From the NCBI GenBank assembly GCA_021730905.1, contig JAKFYK010000029.1:1-64000 (forward strand): a stretch of 64,000 nt of DNA, given 5' to 3'. This DNA comes from Betaproteobacteria bacterium (GTDB lineage Bacteria > Pseudomonadota > Gammaproteobacteria > Burkholderiales > SG8-41). The translations under genes were made by a program, and so were the position numbers. Positions 8,496-16,939 of the stretch are shown in pieces; positions within the stretch are counted from its first letter, which is position 1, and every line of letters starts with the position of its first letter. A model generated the notes under the pieces. That model did not search any database. It saw only the letters and a list, made by a program, of their open reading frames with translations, and was not told the DNA's origin.

Positions 8496-9242
8496 TTATT
8501 TGAAAATAAGCAGTATGCCGCTGGCGAAGATCACGCAACCCACCGCCTGATTGAAGCGGCGCTGATTGAATCGCTGCACAATGCGATTGCCCAGCCAGCC
8601 GCCGAGTAGCATCAGCGGAATGCCCAGCGCGAGCATGGTCAAAACCGTCGTGGTATACATGCCGAGCGCAGCATAGCCCGCGATGCGCGTAAATCCCAGC
8701 GCGATCATCAGCATGGTCAGCGTGGCGCGGAAGCGGTCTTTTTCTATTTTCAGCGCATTCAGATACATCACGAATACCGGCCCCGCTGCGCCGCCGAACA
8801 GAGAACCTATCGCGCCGCCGATGATGCTCAACACCGCGGCAAGCGGCGTCAGCCAGCGCCGCGGGATGGCCGGCATCTCTCCCGCCGAGTACAGCATATA
8901 GGCAGCGTACGCCATCACGAACACCCCGAACGCGCGACTCAACGGACGCGGATCGACATGCGCCAGCAACGCAATGCCGATCGCCGCGCCCACTACCGCG
9001 TACGGTGCGATGCGCGCGAGCTCCCGCCATTCGACCTTGCGCCAGTTGCTGCTGCCGTAGAGCACGGAAGCGATAGTGTTCACGGCGGACGTGAATGGCA
9101 CCACCACGGGCAGCGGCGCAATCAGCGCGAGCAGCGGAACCGCGACGATGCCGCCGCCGAATCCCGCGCCGCCGCGCACCGCGAAACCCAGCGTGACCGC
9201 GAAGGCGAACAACACGTAGTCGGCCGCGCCGAAATTGTCCAT
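8496..9242 (-). CDS. TauE/SafE-family permease (first of a pair)
   Basis: A 248-aa paralogue of the next gene, same length and topology: AVRGGAGFGGGIVAVPLLALIAP in the first half, GGAIGSLFGGAAGPVFVMYLNAL in the second. Starts at ATG 9242, overlapping the TGA of the MFS gene by one base context (TGACATG). The pair probably arose by tandem duplication; two adjacent full-length copies could form a heterodimer or have diverged in substrate. Cytosolic loops are short, as usual in the family. Confidence 0.85.
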   Translation of the reverse strand: MDNFGAADYVLFAFAVTLGFAVRGGAGFGGGIVAVPLLALIAPLPVVVPFTSAVNTIASVLYGSSNWRKVEWRELARIAPYAVVGAAIGIALLAHVDPRPLSRAFGVFVMAYAAYMLYSAGEMPAIPRRWLTPLAAVLSIIGGAIGSLFGGAAGPVFVMYLNALKIEKDRFRATLTMLMIALGFTRIAGYAALGMYTTTVLTMLALGIPLMLLGGWLGNRIVQRFNQRRFNQAVGCVIFASGILLIFK

Positions 9243-9243
9243 G

Positions 9244-10476
9244 TCAGCCTGTCGCCGCGCGCCGCACGCCCGCCGCGGCCAACAGAAAAAACACTAAGCT
9301 GCCCATCGCGAACAACGACAGCAACCCGAACGTAAAGGTGTAACTGCCATTCACACGGTAGATCAACGCGAACAACGCCGGACCTATCAGGATGCCGGCG
9401 AAGTTCCACACCATTGCGCCACTGGTCGCCACACTCACCTTGCCCTGCGGACTCAGGCGCGCAACTTCAGCGAGGAACAAGCCATTCCATCCGACGGCCG
9501 ATGCACCGAACGCCACAAACAGCAGCGCCACCAATGCGCGCGGCCATTGCGGTGTCACCCACGCCATCACTGCGCAGCACACCACCATCACCACGCTCAA
9601 TTTGATCAGCAGCCCCAGACAATTGCCCGAACGATCCGCGATCCAGCCCCATGCGATGCGCCCAGCCACGCCCGCACCCTGCGCCACCGACAGCATCACA
9701 CCTGCCGCGACCAGTCCATAGCCCGCTTCCTGCACCAGCAGGGTGACCGCAAACGAACTCAAACAAAGCTGCACGCCCGACATGAACATCGACGCCACCG
9801 ACAGCCAGCGCAACTCCGCAAAACGCCAAAGTAAACTCATGCCCTCACGCGCCTGCTGCCGCACGCTGCCTGCCTGCGGCCTGCGGTCATCGTCCCACAC
9901 CGCCCGCACCGGCTGCAACGCGGCAATCATGACCAGCGCGAAAATCATCACCAGCACAATCGCCCACTGCCAGCCGAGCCACAGCGTCACCGGCGGAGCC
10001 ACCAGCGCCATGATCATCCAGCCGGCAGGCACGCAGGTCTGCTTGATCGAGAACACCAGATTGCGATGTTTGGGCGGACTGAAACGGAACAACACGTGCG
10101 CGCTCGCCGGCGTCATCACGCTCATTGCCACGCCCAGCAGTATCGACGCCGCGATCAAAGCCGCAAGCCCCGACAGCAACGCCAGCGCCAGCGCCATCAC
10201 GCTTAGCAGCAGTCCGGCCTGTATCGCGCGGCAGGCGCCAAAGCGCGTCACCATCCACGTCAGAAACGGCGACGACAGCATCGCCGCGCCGTAGATCAGG
10301 CTCATCTGATAACCGATGAGCGACGGCTCCACACCCATCTCGGCCGCGAGCTCCGGCGCGATCACCGGAAACACCGCAATGCCCATCACCGTACCGATCT
10401 GCGCGAATGTCGTAAGCGCCACCACCGTTATCACTATCGAACGAGCAATGGGAGGCGTGGCGGAATCAGCAGACAC
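9244..10476 (-). CDS. MFS transporter
   Basis: Major facilitator of 410 aa with 12 predicted spans. The loop after span 2 reads VTRFGACRAIQAG, a degenerate form of the MFS signature, and the equivalent loop in the second half is GWIADRSGNCLG, which fits G-x-x-x-D-R. SIKQTCVPAGWMIMAL in span 5 has the G-x-x-G character of uptake carriers for organic acids. GTG start without a clear ribosome site; a start further inside is possible. First gene of the MFS-TauE-TauE operon, which suggests joint handling of one class of anions. Confidence 0.85.
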   Translation of the reverse strand: MSADSATPPIARSIVITVVALTTFAQIGTVMGIAVFPVIAPELAAEMGVEPSLIGYQMSLIYGAAMLSSPFLTWMVTRFGACRAIQAGLLLSVMALALALLSGLAALIAASILLGVAMSVMTPASAHVLFRFSPPKHRNLVFSIKQTCVPAGWMIMALVAPPVTLWLGWQWAIVLVMIFALVMIAALQPVRAVWDDDRRPQAGSVRQQAREGMSLLWRFAELRWLSVASMFMSGVQLCLSSFAVTLLVQEAGYGLVAAGVMLSVAQGAGVAGRIAWGWIADRSGNCLGLLIKLSVVMVVCCAVMAWVTPQWPRALVALLFVAFGASAVGWNGLFLAEVARLSPQGKVSVATSGAMVWNFAGILIGPALFALIYRVNGSYTFTFGLLSLFAMGSLVFFLLAAAGVRRAATG

Positions 10477-10654
10477 GAGAATGATTTTGCGGGAACGGTG
10501 AGGCGCGGGACGAGGTGCGGATTATAGCTGCCCGCAGCGGATGAACCCGCCGGCGACGGCGGCGGTGCAAACAGCCCTTACACGAAACAGCCATTGAAAC
10601 AGGCAAGCATTGCAGGTGTGAAGCTCGAAAATACCTGCACAAAACCTGCCGGGC

Positions 10655-11089
10655 CTAACGCACCACTCCCGCGCCATAAACCAAATCGGTCAACGCCGGC
10701 TGCAACTGCCTGAATTCCACCGGCACAAAGTCATAGCCATCGTGCGGCGCATGCACAATCAGGAAAAATGCCTCGTCACTTTTGCTGGGATTGAACACCT
10801 CATGCCGCACGCCCGGCGGCATGGCACAGAATGCACCCGGCTTCAGTTCGAAGATGCCGTGCCCGTGCTGGCCTTCATAGCGGATTTCCAGCATGCCCTG
10901 CACGCCCACGAATAGGTCGTAGACCCGTGAATGCAGGTGACGCGGCACGCCTGAACCGGGTGCTACGCGAAACACTGCCGTTTGCACCGCGCCGTCTTCG
11001 TGCATGATGCCCTTGTCGCAGCCGGGTCGGCGCGATGCGAATGCGATCTGCGTAATATCGTCAACTTTGACTACCGGTTGCTGGCCCAT
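10655..11089 (-). CDS. cupin-domain protein
   Basis: Single-domain beta-barrel protein of 144 aa. Cupin motif 1 is seen at VPRHLHSRVYDLFVGVQG (two His plus an acidic residue) and motif 2 at CAMPPGVRHEVFNP with the last metal-binding His. The start is set at the second of two nearby ATGs (MGQQPVVKV), giving AAGGAA a proper spacing; a longer opening at 11131 is less likely. About 180 bp without recognisable signals separate it from the MFS gene. Enzymatic role (dioxygenase, isomerase or none) cannot be told. Confidence 0.8.
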   Translation of the reverse strand: MGQQPVVKVDDITQIAFASRRPGCDKGIMHEDGAVQTAVFRVAPGSGVPRHLHSRVYDLFVGVQGMLEIRYEGQHGHGIFELKPGAFCAMPPGVRHEVFNPSKSDEAFFLIVHAPHDGYDFVPVEFRQLQPALTDLVYGAGVVR

Positions 11090-11222
11090 GGACATTTCCT
11101 TGGAAAAGGCAAATCGCCAAGATGCCATCATCGCATACGATCGGCATTGAGTCAGCCCGTAAAAGTCCGGATAATGCCTGACTCTCCCGCGTCATTCGGA
11201 CACCCTCTTCCGGAGCAAAAAG

Positions 11223-12227
11223 ATGAAAGCAGTAGTGCTGCATGAACACGGCGGTCTCGACAAACTGCAATACGTGACGGATTTTCCCGATCCCGTCGTC
11301 GTCGACGGCCATGTGGTAATCCGCGTGCGCGCGACGTCGTTCAACTATCACGATGTGTTCACCGTGCGCGGCATGCCCGGCATCAAGGTGCCGATGCCGA
11401 TGATCATCGGTTTGGATCTCGCCGGTGAAATCCTCGAGGTCGGCGCGGGTGTGAACAGATGGAAAAAGGGGGACCGCGTGCTGGTCAACCCGCTCAACAA
11501 GAAAAAGGGCTTGATGGGCGAGATGATGCACGGCGGCCTTGCGGAGAAGTGCCTGGTCGCCGCCGATCAATTGATCGCCATGCCTGATCAGGTAACGTTC
11601 GAGCAAGCAGCGTCTTTGCCGGTGGCCTATGGTACGGCGCACCGCATGATCATCACCCACAACACCATCAAAAAGGGCGACAAGGTGTTGGTGCTGGGTG
11701 CCAGCGGCGGCGTAGGTACCGGCTGCGTGCTGCTGGCAAAGCAACTCGGTGCAGAAGTAATTGCCTGCGCATCCAGTGCAGACAAAATCCAGAGGCTGCG
11801 GGATCTCGGCGCCGATCATGTGATCAACTACAAAGATACGGATTTTTCCAAATGGGCCGTCGAAAAATTCGGCAAGCCGCAACGCCGCAACCACGAAGGT
11901 GGTGTCGACGTGGTGATCAACTTTACCGGCGGCGATACCTGGGGACCGACACTGCGCTGCGTGAAGCGCGGCGGCAAGATACTCGTATGCGGCGCCACCG
12001 CCGGCTACGACCCGAAGGAAGACCTGCGCTATGTGTGGAGTTTCGAACTGCAGATCATCGGTTCCAACAGTTTCTATGATGAAAACCTCAAGGCGCTGAT
12101 GGAGATGATCCAGCACGGCACCATGAAGCCGGTGATTGACGAAGTGCTGCCGCTGGAACGCGCGGCCGAAGGCTTGCGGCTGATCGAGAACCGGGAAGTC
12201 TTCGGCAAAGTCATCGTTACACCATAA
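11223..12227 (+). CDS. zinc-type/quinone oxidoreductase-like MDR family dehydrogenase
   Basis: Medium-chain dehydrogenase/reductase of 334 aa. GroES-like half: FNYHDVFTVRG and PMIIGLDLAGEI. Nucleotide-binding half: VLVLGASGGVGTGCVLLAKQLGA, a Rossmann GxGxxG variant. Near the usual GHE position it has GLDLAGE, and no structural-zinc Cys cluster is apparent, pointing to the QOR-like branch. It heads the plus-strand catabolic block. Its stop TAA forms the first bases of a junction motif, and the acyl-CoA ligase starts 34 bp later. Likely NAD(P)H-dependent reduction or oxidation of an enone or alcohol intermediate; substrate unknown. Confidence 0.85.
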   Translation: MKAVVLHEHGGLDKLQYVTDFPDPVVVDGHVVIRVRATSFNYHDVFTVRGMPGIKVPMPMIIGLDLAGEILEVGAGVNRWKKGDRVLVNPLNKKKGLMGEMMHGGLAEKCLVAADQLIAMPDQVTFEQAASLPVAYGTAHRMIITHNTIKKGDKVLVLGASGGVGTGCVLLAKQLGAEVIACASSADKIQRLRDLGADHVINYKDTDFSKWAVEKFGKPQRRNHEGGVDVVINFTGGDTWGPTLRCVKRGGKILVCGATAGYDPKEDLRYVWSFELQIIGSNSFYDENLKALMEMIQHGTMKPVIDEVLPLERAAEGLRLIENREVFGKVIVTP

Positions 12228-12241
12228 GTATTTGTTTTAAT
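12225..12241 (+). repeat. AT-rich junction motif, copy 4
   Basis: TAAGTATTTGTTTTAAT, one T to A change from the consensus. The TAA is the stop codon of the MDR oxidoreductase, and the copy ends 20 bp before the ATG of the acyl-CoA ligase. No Shine-Dalgarno sequence is seen before that ATG. Confidence 0.8.
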
Positions 12242-12261
12242 TATATTTTTCTATCCTTTCG

Positions 12262-13803
12262 ATGACCGCACCCAGTCCCGCCGTGCCCTGCCCAGAGCCG
12301 CGCGGCTATCCCGGAAATCTGGGTACACCATTTGCCGCGCATGCAGAATCCACACGCACCGCGATCATCGACCTTAACGACACCGTGCATCCGAGCGAAG
12401 TCAGCTTTCGCGAACTCGATGTGTGCTGTAACGCCGTCGCGCGCGGGCTGGTGCGCGCAGGACTGAAACCTGGCGACCGCGTCGGCATCCTGTCGCGGAA
12501 CCGCATTGAATTTATCGCCACACTGCTGGGCGCGATGCGTGCCGGCGTAGTGCCCGTGCCGGTCAATATCAAGCTCACGCCCGAAGTGGCACATTACATA
12601 CTGCGCGACGCCGGCGCGAAACACGTGTTCATCGAAAGCGCTTACCGCAGGCTGTGCCCCGCTGATATTCCTGTGGTGGCATACGATGATGATTTCAACG
12701 TCTTTCTCGACGCAGGGCCTTTTGATGCCTTTGAACCCGCACCCGATTCGGTAGCGATTCAGCCCTATACATCGGGTTCGACCGGAAAACCCAAGGGCGT
12801 GCTGCTCACCCATTACAGTCAAAACTGGAGCCGGCGCATCCTCGCGCATACGCGCGGCACCACGCCGAGCGACATAATACTCGTCGCCGCACCGCTGTAC
12901 CACAAGAACGCGCTCAATGCGATCAAGCAGGGACTTACTGCCGGTGCGCAACTGGCACTGATGCCGCAATTCAACGTCGAGCGCTACATCGAAGCTATCG
13001 GCCGCTATCGCGCCACGGTAATTTCCGGCGTGCCGACGATGATGTCGATGCTGCTCACGCGCCGCGACTTAATGTCGAAGATCGATACCTCCAGCGTGCG
13101 CACAGTGATGATGGGCTCGGCGCCCTCCTCCTCGCAGTTGCTGATTGAACTAAAGCACGCATTCCCCAACGCGGAGTCATTGGTGGTATACGGCGTCACC
13201 GAAGGCGGTCCGGTACCGCTGGGTCCGCATCCCGAAGGCAAGCCACGTCCGCCCGGCTCCATCGGCTATCCCTATCCCGGCACCGAAGCCAAACTGATTA
13301 ACGGCGCGACGCCGGATGAAGGCGAACTGGTGCTCAAAAATCCCGGGGTTCTGCTCGGCTATCACAACCTGCCTGACGAAACCGCCAAGCGCGTGCGCGA
13401 CGGCTGGTACTACAGCGGCGACATTTGCCGGCGCGACGCAGACGGGTTTTATTTCTTCGTGGGACGCACCGATGACATGTTCGTGTGCGGCGGCGAGAAT
13501 ATTTTCCCGATTGAGGTCGAATCGCTGCTGGAAAAACACGCGGCGGTTCATCAGGCTTATGTGATGCCGTTCGAGCACGAGATGAAAGGCCAGGTGCCGT
13601 ACGCGTTCATCGTGTTACGCTCCGGCAAGAGCGCGTCAGAGGACGAAGTGAAGCAGTTCGCGCTCGCCAACGGCCCTGCCTACCAGCATCCGCGCCGCGT
13701 GTTTTTTCTGGAGCAACTGCCGCTCGCGGGCACCAACAAAATCGATCAGCAACAATTGCGCCGCCATGCAGCGGAGCTTACCGGAGAAACGGCGAATGGC
13801 TGA
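12262..13803 (+). CDS. AMP-dependent acyl-CoA synthetase/ligase (ANL superfamily)
   Basis: Enzyme of 513 aa that adenylates a carboxylic acid and transfers it to CoA. Motifs in order: P-loop YTSGSTGKPKG from residue 169; YGVTEGG (A5); a GWYYSGD hinge-proximal motif with the conserved Asp; GRTDDMFVCGGENIFPIEVE (A8); C-terminal Lys in GTNKIDQ. All key motifs are intact. The substrate is not evident; with the UbiD decarboxylase and Rieske oxygenase nearby an aromatic or short branched acid is plausible. The thioesterase gene overlaps its 3' end by 8 bp. No ribosome site precedes the ATG; the leader is the AT-rich junction motif. Confidence 0.88.
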   Translation: MTAPSPAVPCPEPRGYPGNLGTPFAAHAESTRTAIIDLNDTVHPSEVSFRELDVCCNAVARGLVRAGLKPGDRVGILSRNRIEFIATLLGAMRAGVVPVPVNIKLTPEVAHYILRDAGAKHVFIESAYRRLCPADIPVVAYDDDFNVFLDAGPFDAFEPAPDSVAIQPYTSGSTGKPKGVLLTHYSQNWSRRILAHTRGTTPSDIILVAAPLYHKNALNAIKQGLTAGAQLALMPQFNVERYIEAIGRYRATVISGVPTMMSMLLTRRDLMSKIDTSSVRTVMMGSAPSSSQLLIELKHAFPNAESLVVYGVTEGGPVPLGPHPEGKPRPPGSIGYPYPGTEAKLINGATPDEGELVLKNPGVLLGYHNLPDETAKRVRDGWYYSGDICRRDADGFYFFVGRTDDMFVCGGENIFPIEVESLLEKHAAVHQAYVMPFEHEMKGQVPYAFIVLRSGKSASEDEVKQFALANGPAYQHPRRVFFLEQLPLAGTNKIDQQQLRRHAAELTGETANG

Positions 13804-14230
13804 AACCACATTCACCATGGAAAGTCTGGAGCAACGCCTTGCAGCGGGGCCGTTCAACCGCTGGCTTGGATTCAAGGTGCTCAAGATGGACGAGAGCGGC
13901 CTCGAACTCAAGGCCACATGGCGCGAAGAATGGGTAGTCAATCCCGACCGCCGCTATACGCACGGCGGCATCCTCGCCGCCATCATCGACGTTGCCGCCG
14001 ACTATGCCATCGCGGTGCAACTGGGCCGGCCGGTGCCGACCATCGACATTCGTGTTGATTATCACAAGGCCGCGATGCCGGGCGATCTCATTGCGAAGGC
14101 GAAAGTCGTGCGCATGGGCGGACAATACTCAACCGCTGAAGCCTATGTTTATGACGCAGAAGGCGCACTGGTCGCCAGCGGGCGCGGCACCTACTATACC
14201 GCACCATCGCCGCTATCGAAGGCCAAGTAG
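13796..14230 (+). CDS. PaaI-type hotdog thioesterase
   Basis: A 144-aa hotdog-fold protein. The signature RYTHGGILAAIIDVAADYA (about residues 49-67) contains the HGG-x8-D catalytic region of PaaI-like acyl-CoA thioesterases, and RVDYHKAAMPGDL is the typical following strand. GGAGAAA lies 7 bases before ATG 13796, which overlaps the acyl-CoA ligase stop (ATGGCTGA), so the two are co-translated. Likely releases CoA from stalled or aromatic acyl-CoA intermediates made by the ligase. A junction motif starts 7 bp after the stop. Confidence 0.85.
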   Translation: MAETTFTMESLEQRLAAGPFNRWLGFKVLKMDESGLELKATWREEWVVNPDRRYTHGGILAAIIDVAADYAIAVQLGRPVPTIDIRVDYHKAAMPGDLIAKAKVVRMGGQYSTAEAYVYDAEGALVASGRGTYYTAPSPLSKAK

Positions 14231-14237
14231 ATCATTT

Positions 14238-14254
14238 TAAGTATTTGTTTTTAT
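14238..14254 (+). repeat. AT-rich junction motif, copy 5
   Basis: Exact consensus TAAGTATTTGTTTTTAT in the 34-bp gap between the thioesterase stop and the UbiD start, followed by TGAGTATTTT running into the ATG at 14265. No strong ribosome site accompanies it. Confidence 0.8.
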
Positions 14255-14264
14255 TGAGTATTTT

Positions 14265-15881
14265 ATGACACCTTTAACAGAGAATTTCCGCCAGTTCCTC
14301 GACCGGTTGCGCGGAGTTGGGCAGATGATCGACATCCGGCAGCCAGTGGATATCCGCCACATCGCCACACTCGTCGATCAGTCCGACAAGGCATTGTTTT
14401 TTCACAAGGTCGTCGGCTACGACATGCCGGTGGTGTCGGGCATCATCCGCACGCGCGAACGCGCAATCCTGTCGATGGGCTGCACCGAATACGGCGAGAT
14501 CGAGCGCAGGCTGCGGCAGGGCATCGATCATCCCGTTGCGCCGCGCTATGTCGAAACACCGGCGCACAAGCAGGTCATCATGAAGGGCGATGATGTCGAC
14601 TTGTTCAGGCTGCCGGTGCCGATGTCGTCGATCTACGACGGCGGGCCGATGATCACCGCGGGCGTAGTGATCGCGCGCGACCCTGAATACGGATTGAACT
14701 CCGGCTGCTACCGCTTCATGGTGAAAGAGAAAAACCTCACCGGCATCGATATCGTGACGCCCAACAACATGCGCATGTACGCGCAACGCGCGTTTGAGGC
14801 TGGACGCCCCTGCCCGATTTCGATTTCCATCGGCACCCATCCGATTGAAATCATGGGGGCGAATTTCCGCGCACCCATCGGCGTGGATGAGATGGGCATC
14901 ACCGGCGGCATACGCGGCGCGCCGGTTGAGCTCGCGCAGTGCGAAACCATCGATCTGCCGTGCGTAGCCGATGCCGAGATGGTTCTGGAAGGCGAGATTC
15001 TGCCGACCGGCTGGACCAACCCGGAAGGCCGCTTCGGCGAGTTCACGCGGCTGATGGGCGGGTTGCACTGGAATCCGCTGGTACGCATTAAGGCCGTCAC
15101 AATGCGCAAAGACCCGATTTACTACGCGCTGCACATGCCATGGGAAAACACCTGGCTGGCCGCGCCCACGCGTTACGCCGCCATCCGCGCAGCGCTCAAA
15201 AACGCCGGTGTGCAGGTGAAAGACATCAACGTCACGCTCGGCGGCTGTGCGTTCTGGCATGCGGTGATCTCAATAAAAAAACAGGCAGGCGAAGGCAAAA
15301 ACGCGCTGCTCGCCGCATTGTCGGTGCTCGACCTCAAGCATGTCGTCGTGGTGGATGACGACATCGACGTGCACAACGCGATGGACGTGGAATGGGCGAT
15401 TGCCACGCGCGTGCAGGGCGACAAGGATGTGATCATCATCCCCGGTGCGCGCGCCAAGCCGCTAGACCCCAGCCTCGCGGTGATGCCGCACGGCGTGGTG
15501 CCCACCGGCGCCAAAGTCGGCATCGACGCCACCATCGGCGAAGGCATCCCTCGCGAACGCTTCGAGCGCATCGCTTATGCCTACGCCGACCGCGCGAAGA
15601 TCGCCGACTATGCCGGCGGCAAAAGCGATCCGGCGCCTGCGCAATCCGCCATAGACGACAAAATCGTGAATGCGCTCGCCGATGAGATTCTCAAGGTCAT
15701 CGGCCAGGAGCCGCTGTATTACTCGGCCGTGGCAGAGCGCTTCTCCCATCATACGTTTCAGGCCGTGGCGCGCGCGCTCGGCAAATTGCATGTCGAGGAA
15801 AAGCTGTGGCAGGACCCGCGCGGGCGCCTGTGTGCGCGCGGGTCCGTTCATGCGGCCAAGGTGCCGGTACGCGGCGCCTAG
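14265..15881 (+). CDS. UbiD-family prenyl-FMN-dependent (de)carboxylase
   Basis: Enzyme of 538 aa. The catalytic set of UbiD enzymes is intact: R150 in SGCYRFMV and the pair E254/E259 in NPEGRFGEF, with the same spacing as the E277/E282 pair of fungal Fdc1. It depends on prenylated FMN from a UbiX partner, which is not in this window. Beyond about residue 450 a separate C-terminal segment (roughly 460-525, IVNALADEIL to RGRLCARGS) looks like a winged-helix fold. Reversible non-oxidative (de)carboxylation of an aromatic or alpha,beta-unsaturated acid is likely. Context: acyl-CoA ligase, thioesterase and Rieske oxygenase. Confidence 0.9.
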   Translation: MTPLTENFRQFLDRLRGVGQMIDIRQPVDIRHIATLVDQSDKALFFHKVVGYDMPVVSGIIRTRERAILSMGCTEYGEIERRLRQGIDHPVAPRYVETPAHKQVIMKGDDVDLFRLPVPMSSIYDGGPMITAGVVIARDPEYGLNSGCYRFMVKEKNLTGIDIVTPNNMRMYAQRAFEAGRPCPISISIGTHPIEIMGANFRAPIGVDEMGITGGIRGAPVELAQCETIDLPCVADAEMVLEGEILPTGWTNPEGRFGEFTRLMGGLHWNPLVRIKAVTMRKDPIYYALHMPWENTWLAAPTRYAAIRAALKNAGVQVKDINVTLGGCAFWHAVISIKKQAGEGKNALLAALSVLDLKHVVVVDDDIDVHNAMDVEWAIATRVQGDKDVIIIPGARAKPLDPSLAVMPHGVVPTGAKVGIDATIGEGIPRERFERIAYAYADRAKIADYAGGKSDPAPAQSAIDDKIVNALADEILKVIGQEPLYYSAVAERFSHHTFQAVARALGKLHVEEKLWQDPRGRLCARGSVHAAKVPVRGA

Positions 15882-15931
15882 CGCAATGGCTTTCACACGT
15901 TAAAATAGCTTTGCCCCGATAAGGAATCCCC

Positions 15932-16921
15932 ATGCCAGCGAACCCGCTCTTCCGTTATACACTTGCGCGATTGGGCGCCTTGCTGATCTTCGCAACGGCA
16001 GCCACCACCACCCTCGCCGCGGACTATCCCACGCGCTCGATCCGCTTCGTCATACCCTTCGCCGCCGGCGGCACCTCCGACATCATCGGCCGCATCCTGT
16101 CGGCAAGAATGCAGGAGTCGCTCGGTCAAACGCTGGTGGTGGACAACCGCGGCGGCGCCGGCGGCACCATCGGCACCGATATCGTAGCCAAGGCCAATCC
16201 CGATGGACACACGATTTTGCTGTCGAGCAATGGCACGCACGCCGTCGTGCCTTATCTGTACAAGAAGCTGCCGTACGATCCGATCAAGGACTTCGAGCCG
16301 ATCACGATGGTGGCGATCACGCCGCAAGTATTCGCGGTCAATCAGGAATTGCCAGTCAAATCGTTGAAGGAGCTGATCTCGCTGGCGAAATCCAAACCCG
16401 GTGCGCTGGTGTTCGCGTCGTCGGGCGTGGGCAGCATGGGGCATCTGTCCGGCGCATTGCTGGGCCAGATGGCCGGTATTCAGCTGACGCATGTGCCGTA
16501 CAAGAGCGCAGCGGTTGCCTACCCCGATGTGTTTTCCGGCCGCGTGCCGCTCATATTCGACACCGCGCTGTCGATGACGCAACACATCAAGTCGAACCGC
16601 GTGCGAGCGCTTGCGGTGACCACGCCGGTGCGCGCAGTCAATCTGCCTGATCTGCCGACCATGAGTGAAGCGGGATTGTCCGGATATGCGAGTACTTTGT
16701 GGATCGCAACCCATGCCCCGGCAGGCACGCCGAAAACCATCGTCGACCGCCTTAACCGCGAGTTCCGTCGCGCACTGAACCTGCCCGATGTGCGCGAGCA
16801 AATGGCCTTGAGCGGTGCCGAGGTATTGGTAGGTTCGCCGGCTGAACTGCTCGCCGCGACGCATAGCGACCTCAAACGCTTCGGTGAGATCGTGCGCGCG
16901 GCGAAAATCGAAGCGCAATAG
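15932..16921 (+). CDS. Bug/TctC-family periplasmic solute-binding protein
   Basis: Exported receptor of 329 aa. A longish signal peptide (RLGALLIFATAATTTLAA, cleavage near residue 30) leads to DYPTRSIRFVIPF. Further marks: AAGGTSDIIGRI, DNRGGAGGTIGTDIVA, KLPYDPIKDFEPITM, HVPYKSAAV, LPDLPTMSEAG. AAGGAA precedes ATG, and TAAAAT at 15901-15906 may be its -10 box. It lies 18 bp before the Rieske alpha subunit, so it probably presents the aromatic substrate of that oxygenase, or of UbiD, for uptake. That link is inference from position. Confidence 0.93.
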   Translation: MPANPLFRYTLARLGALLIFATAATTTLAADYPTRSIRFVIPFAAGGTSDIIGRILSARMQESLGQTLVVDNRGGAGGTIGTDIVAKANPDGHTILLSSNGTHAVVPYLYKKLPYDPIKDFEPITMVAITPQVFAVNQELPVKSLKELISLAKSKPGALVFASSGVGSMGHLSGALLGQMAGIQLTHVPYKSAAVAYPDVFSGRVPLIFDTALSMTQHIKSNRVRALAVTTPVRAVNLPDLPTMSEAGLSGYASTLWIATHAPAGTPKTIVDRLNREFRRALNLPDVREQMALSGAEVLVGSPAELLAATHSDLKRFGEIVRAAKIEAQ

Positions 16922-16939
16922 CGGGAAGGAGTCAGAGAG

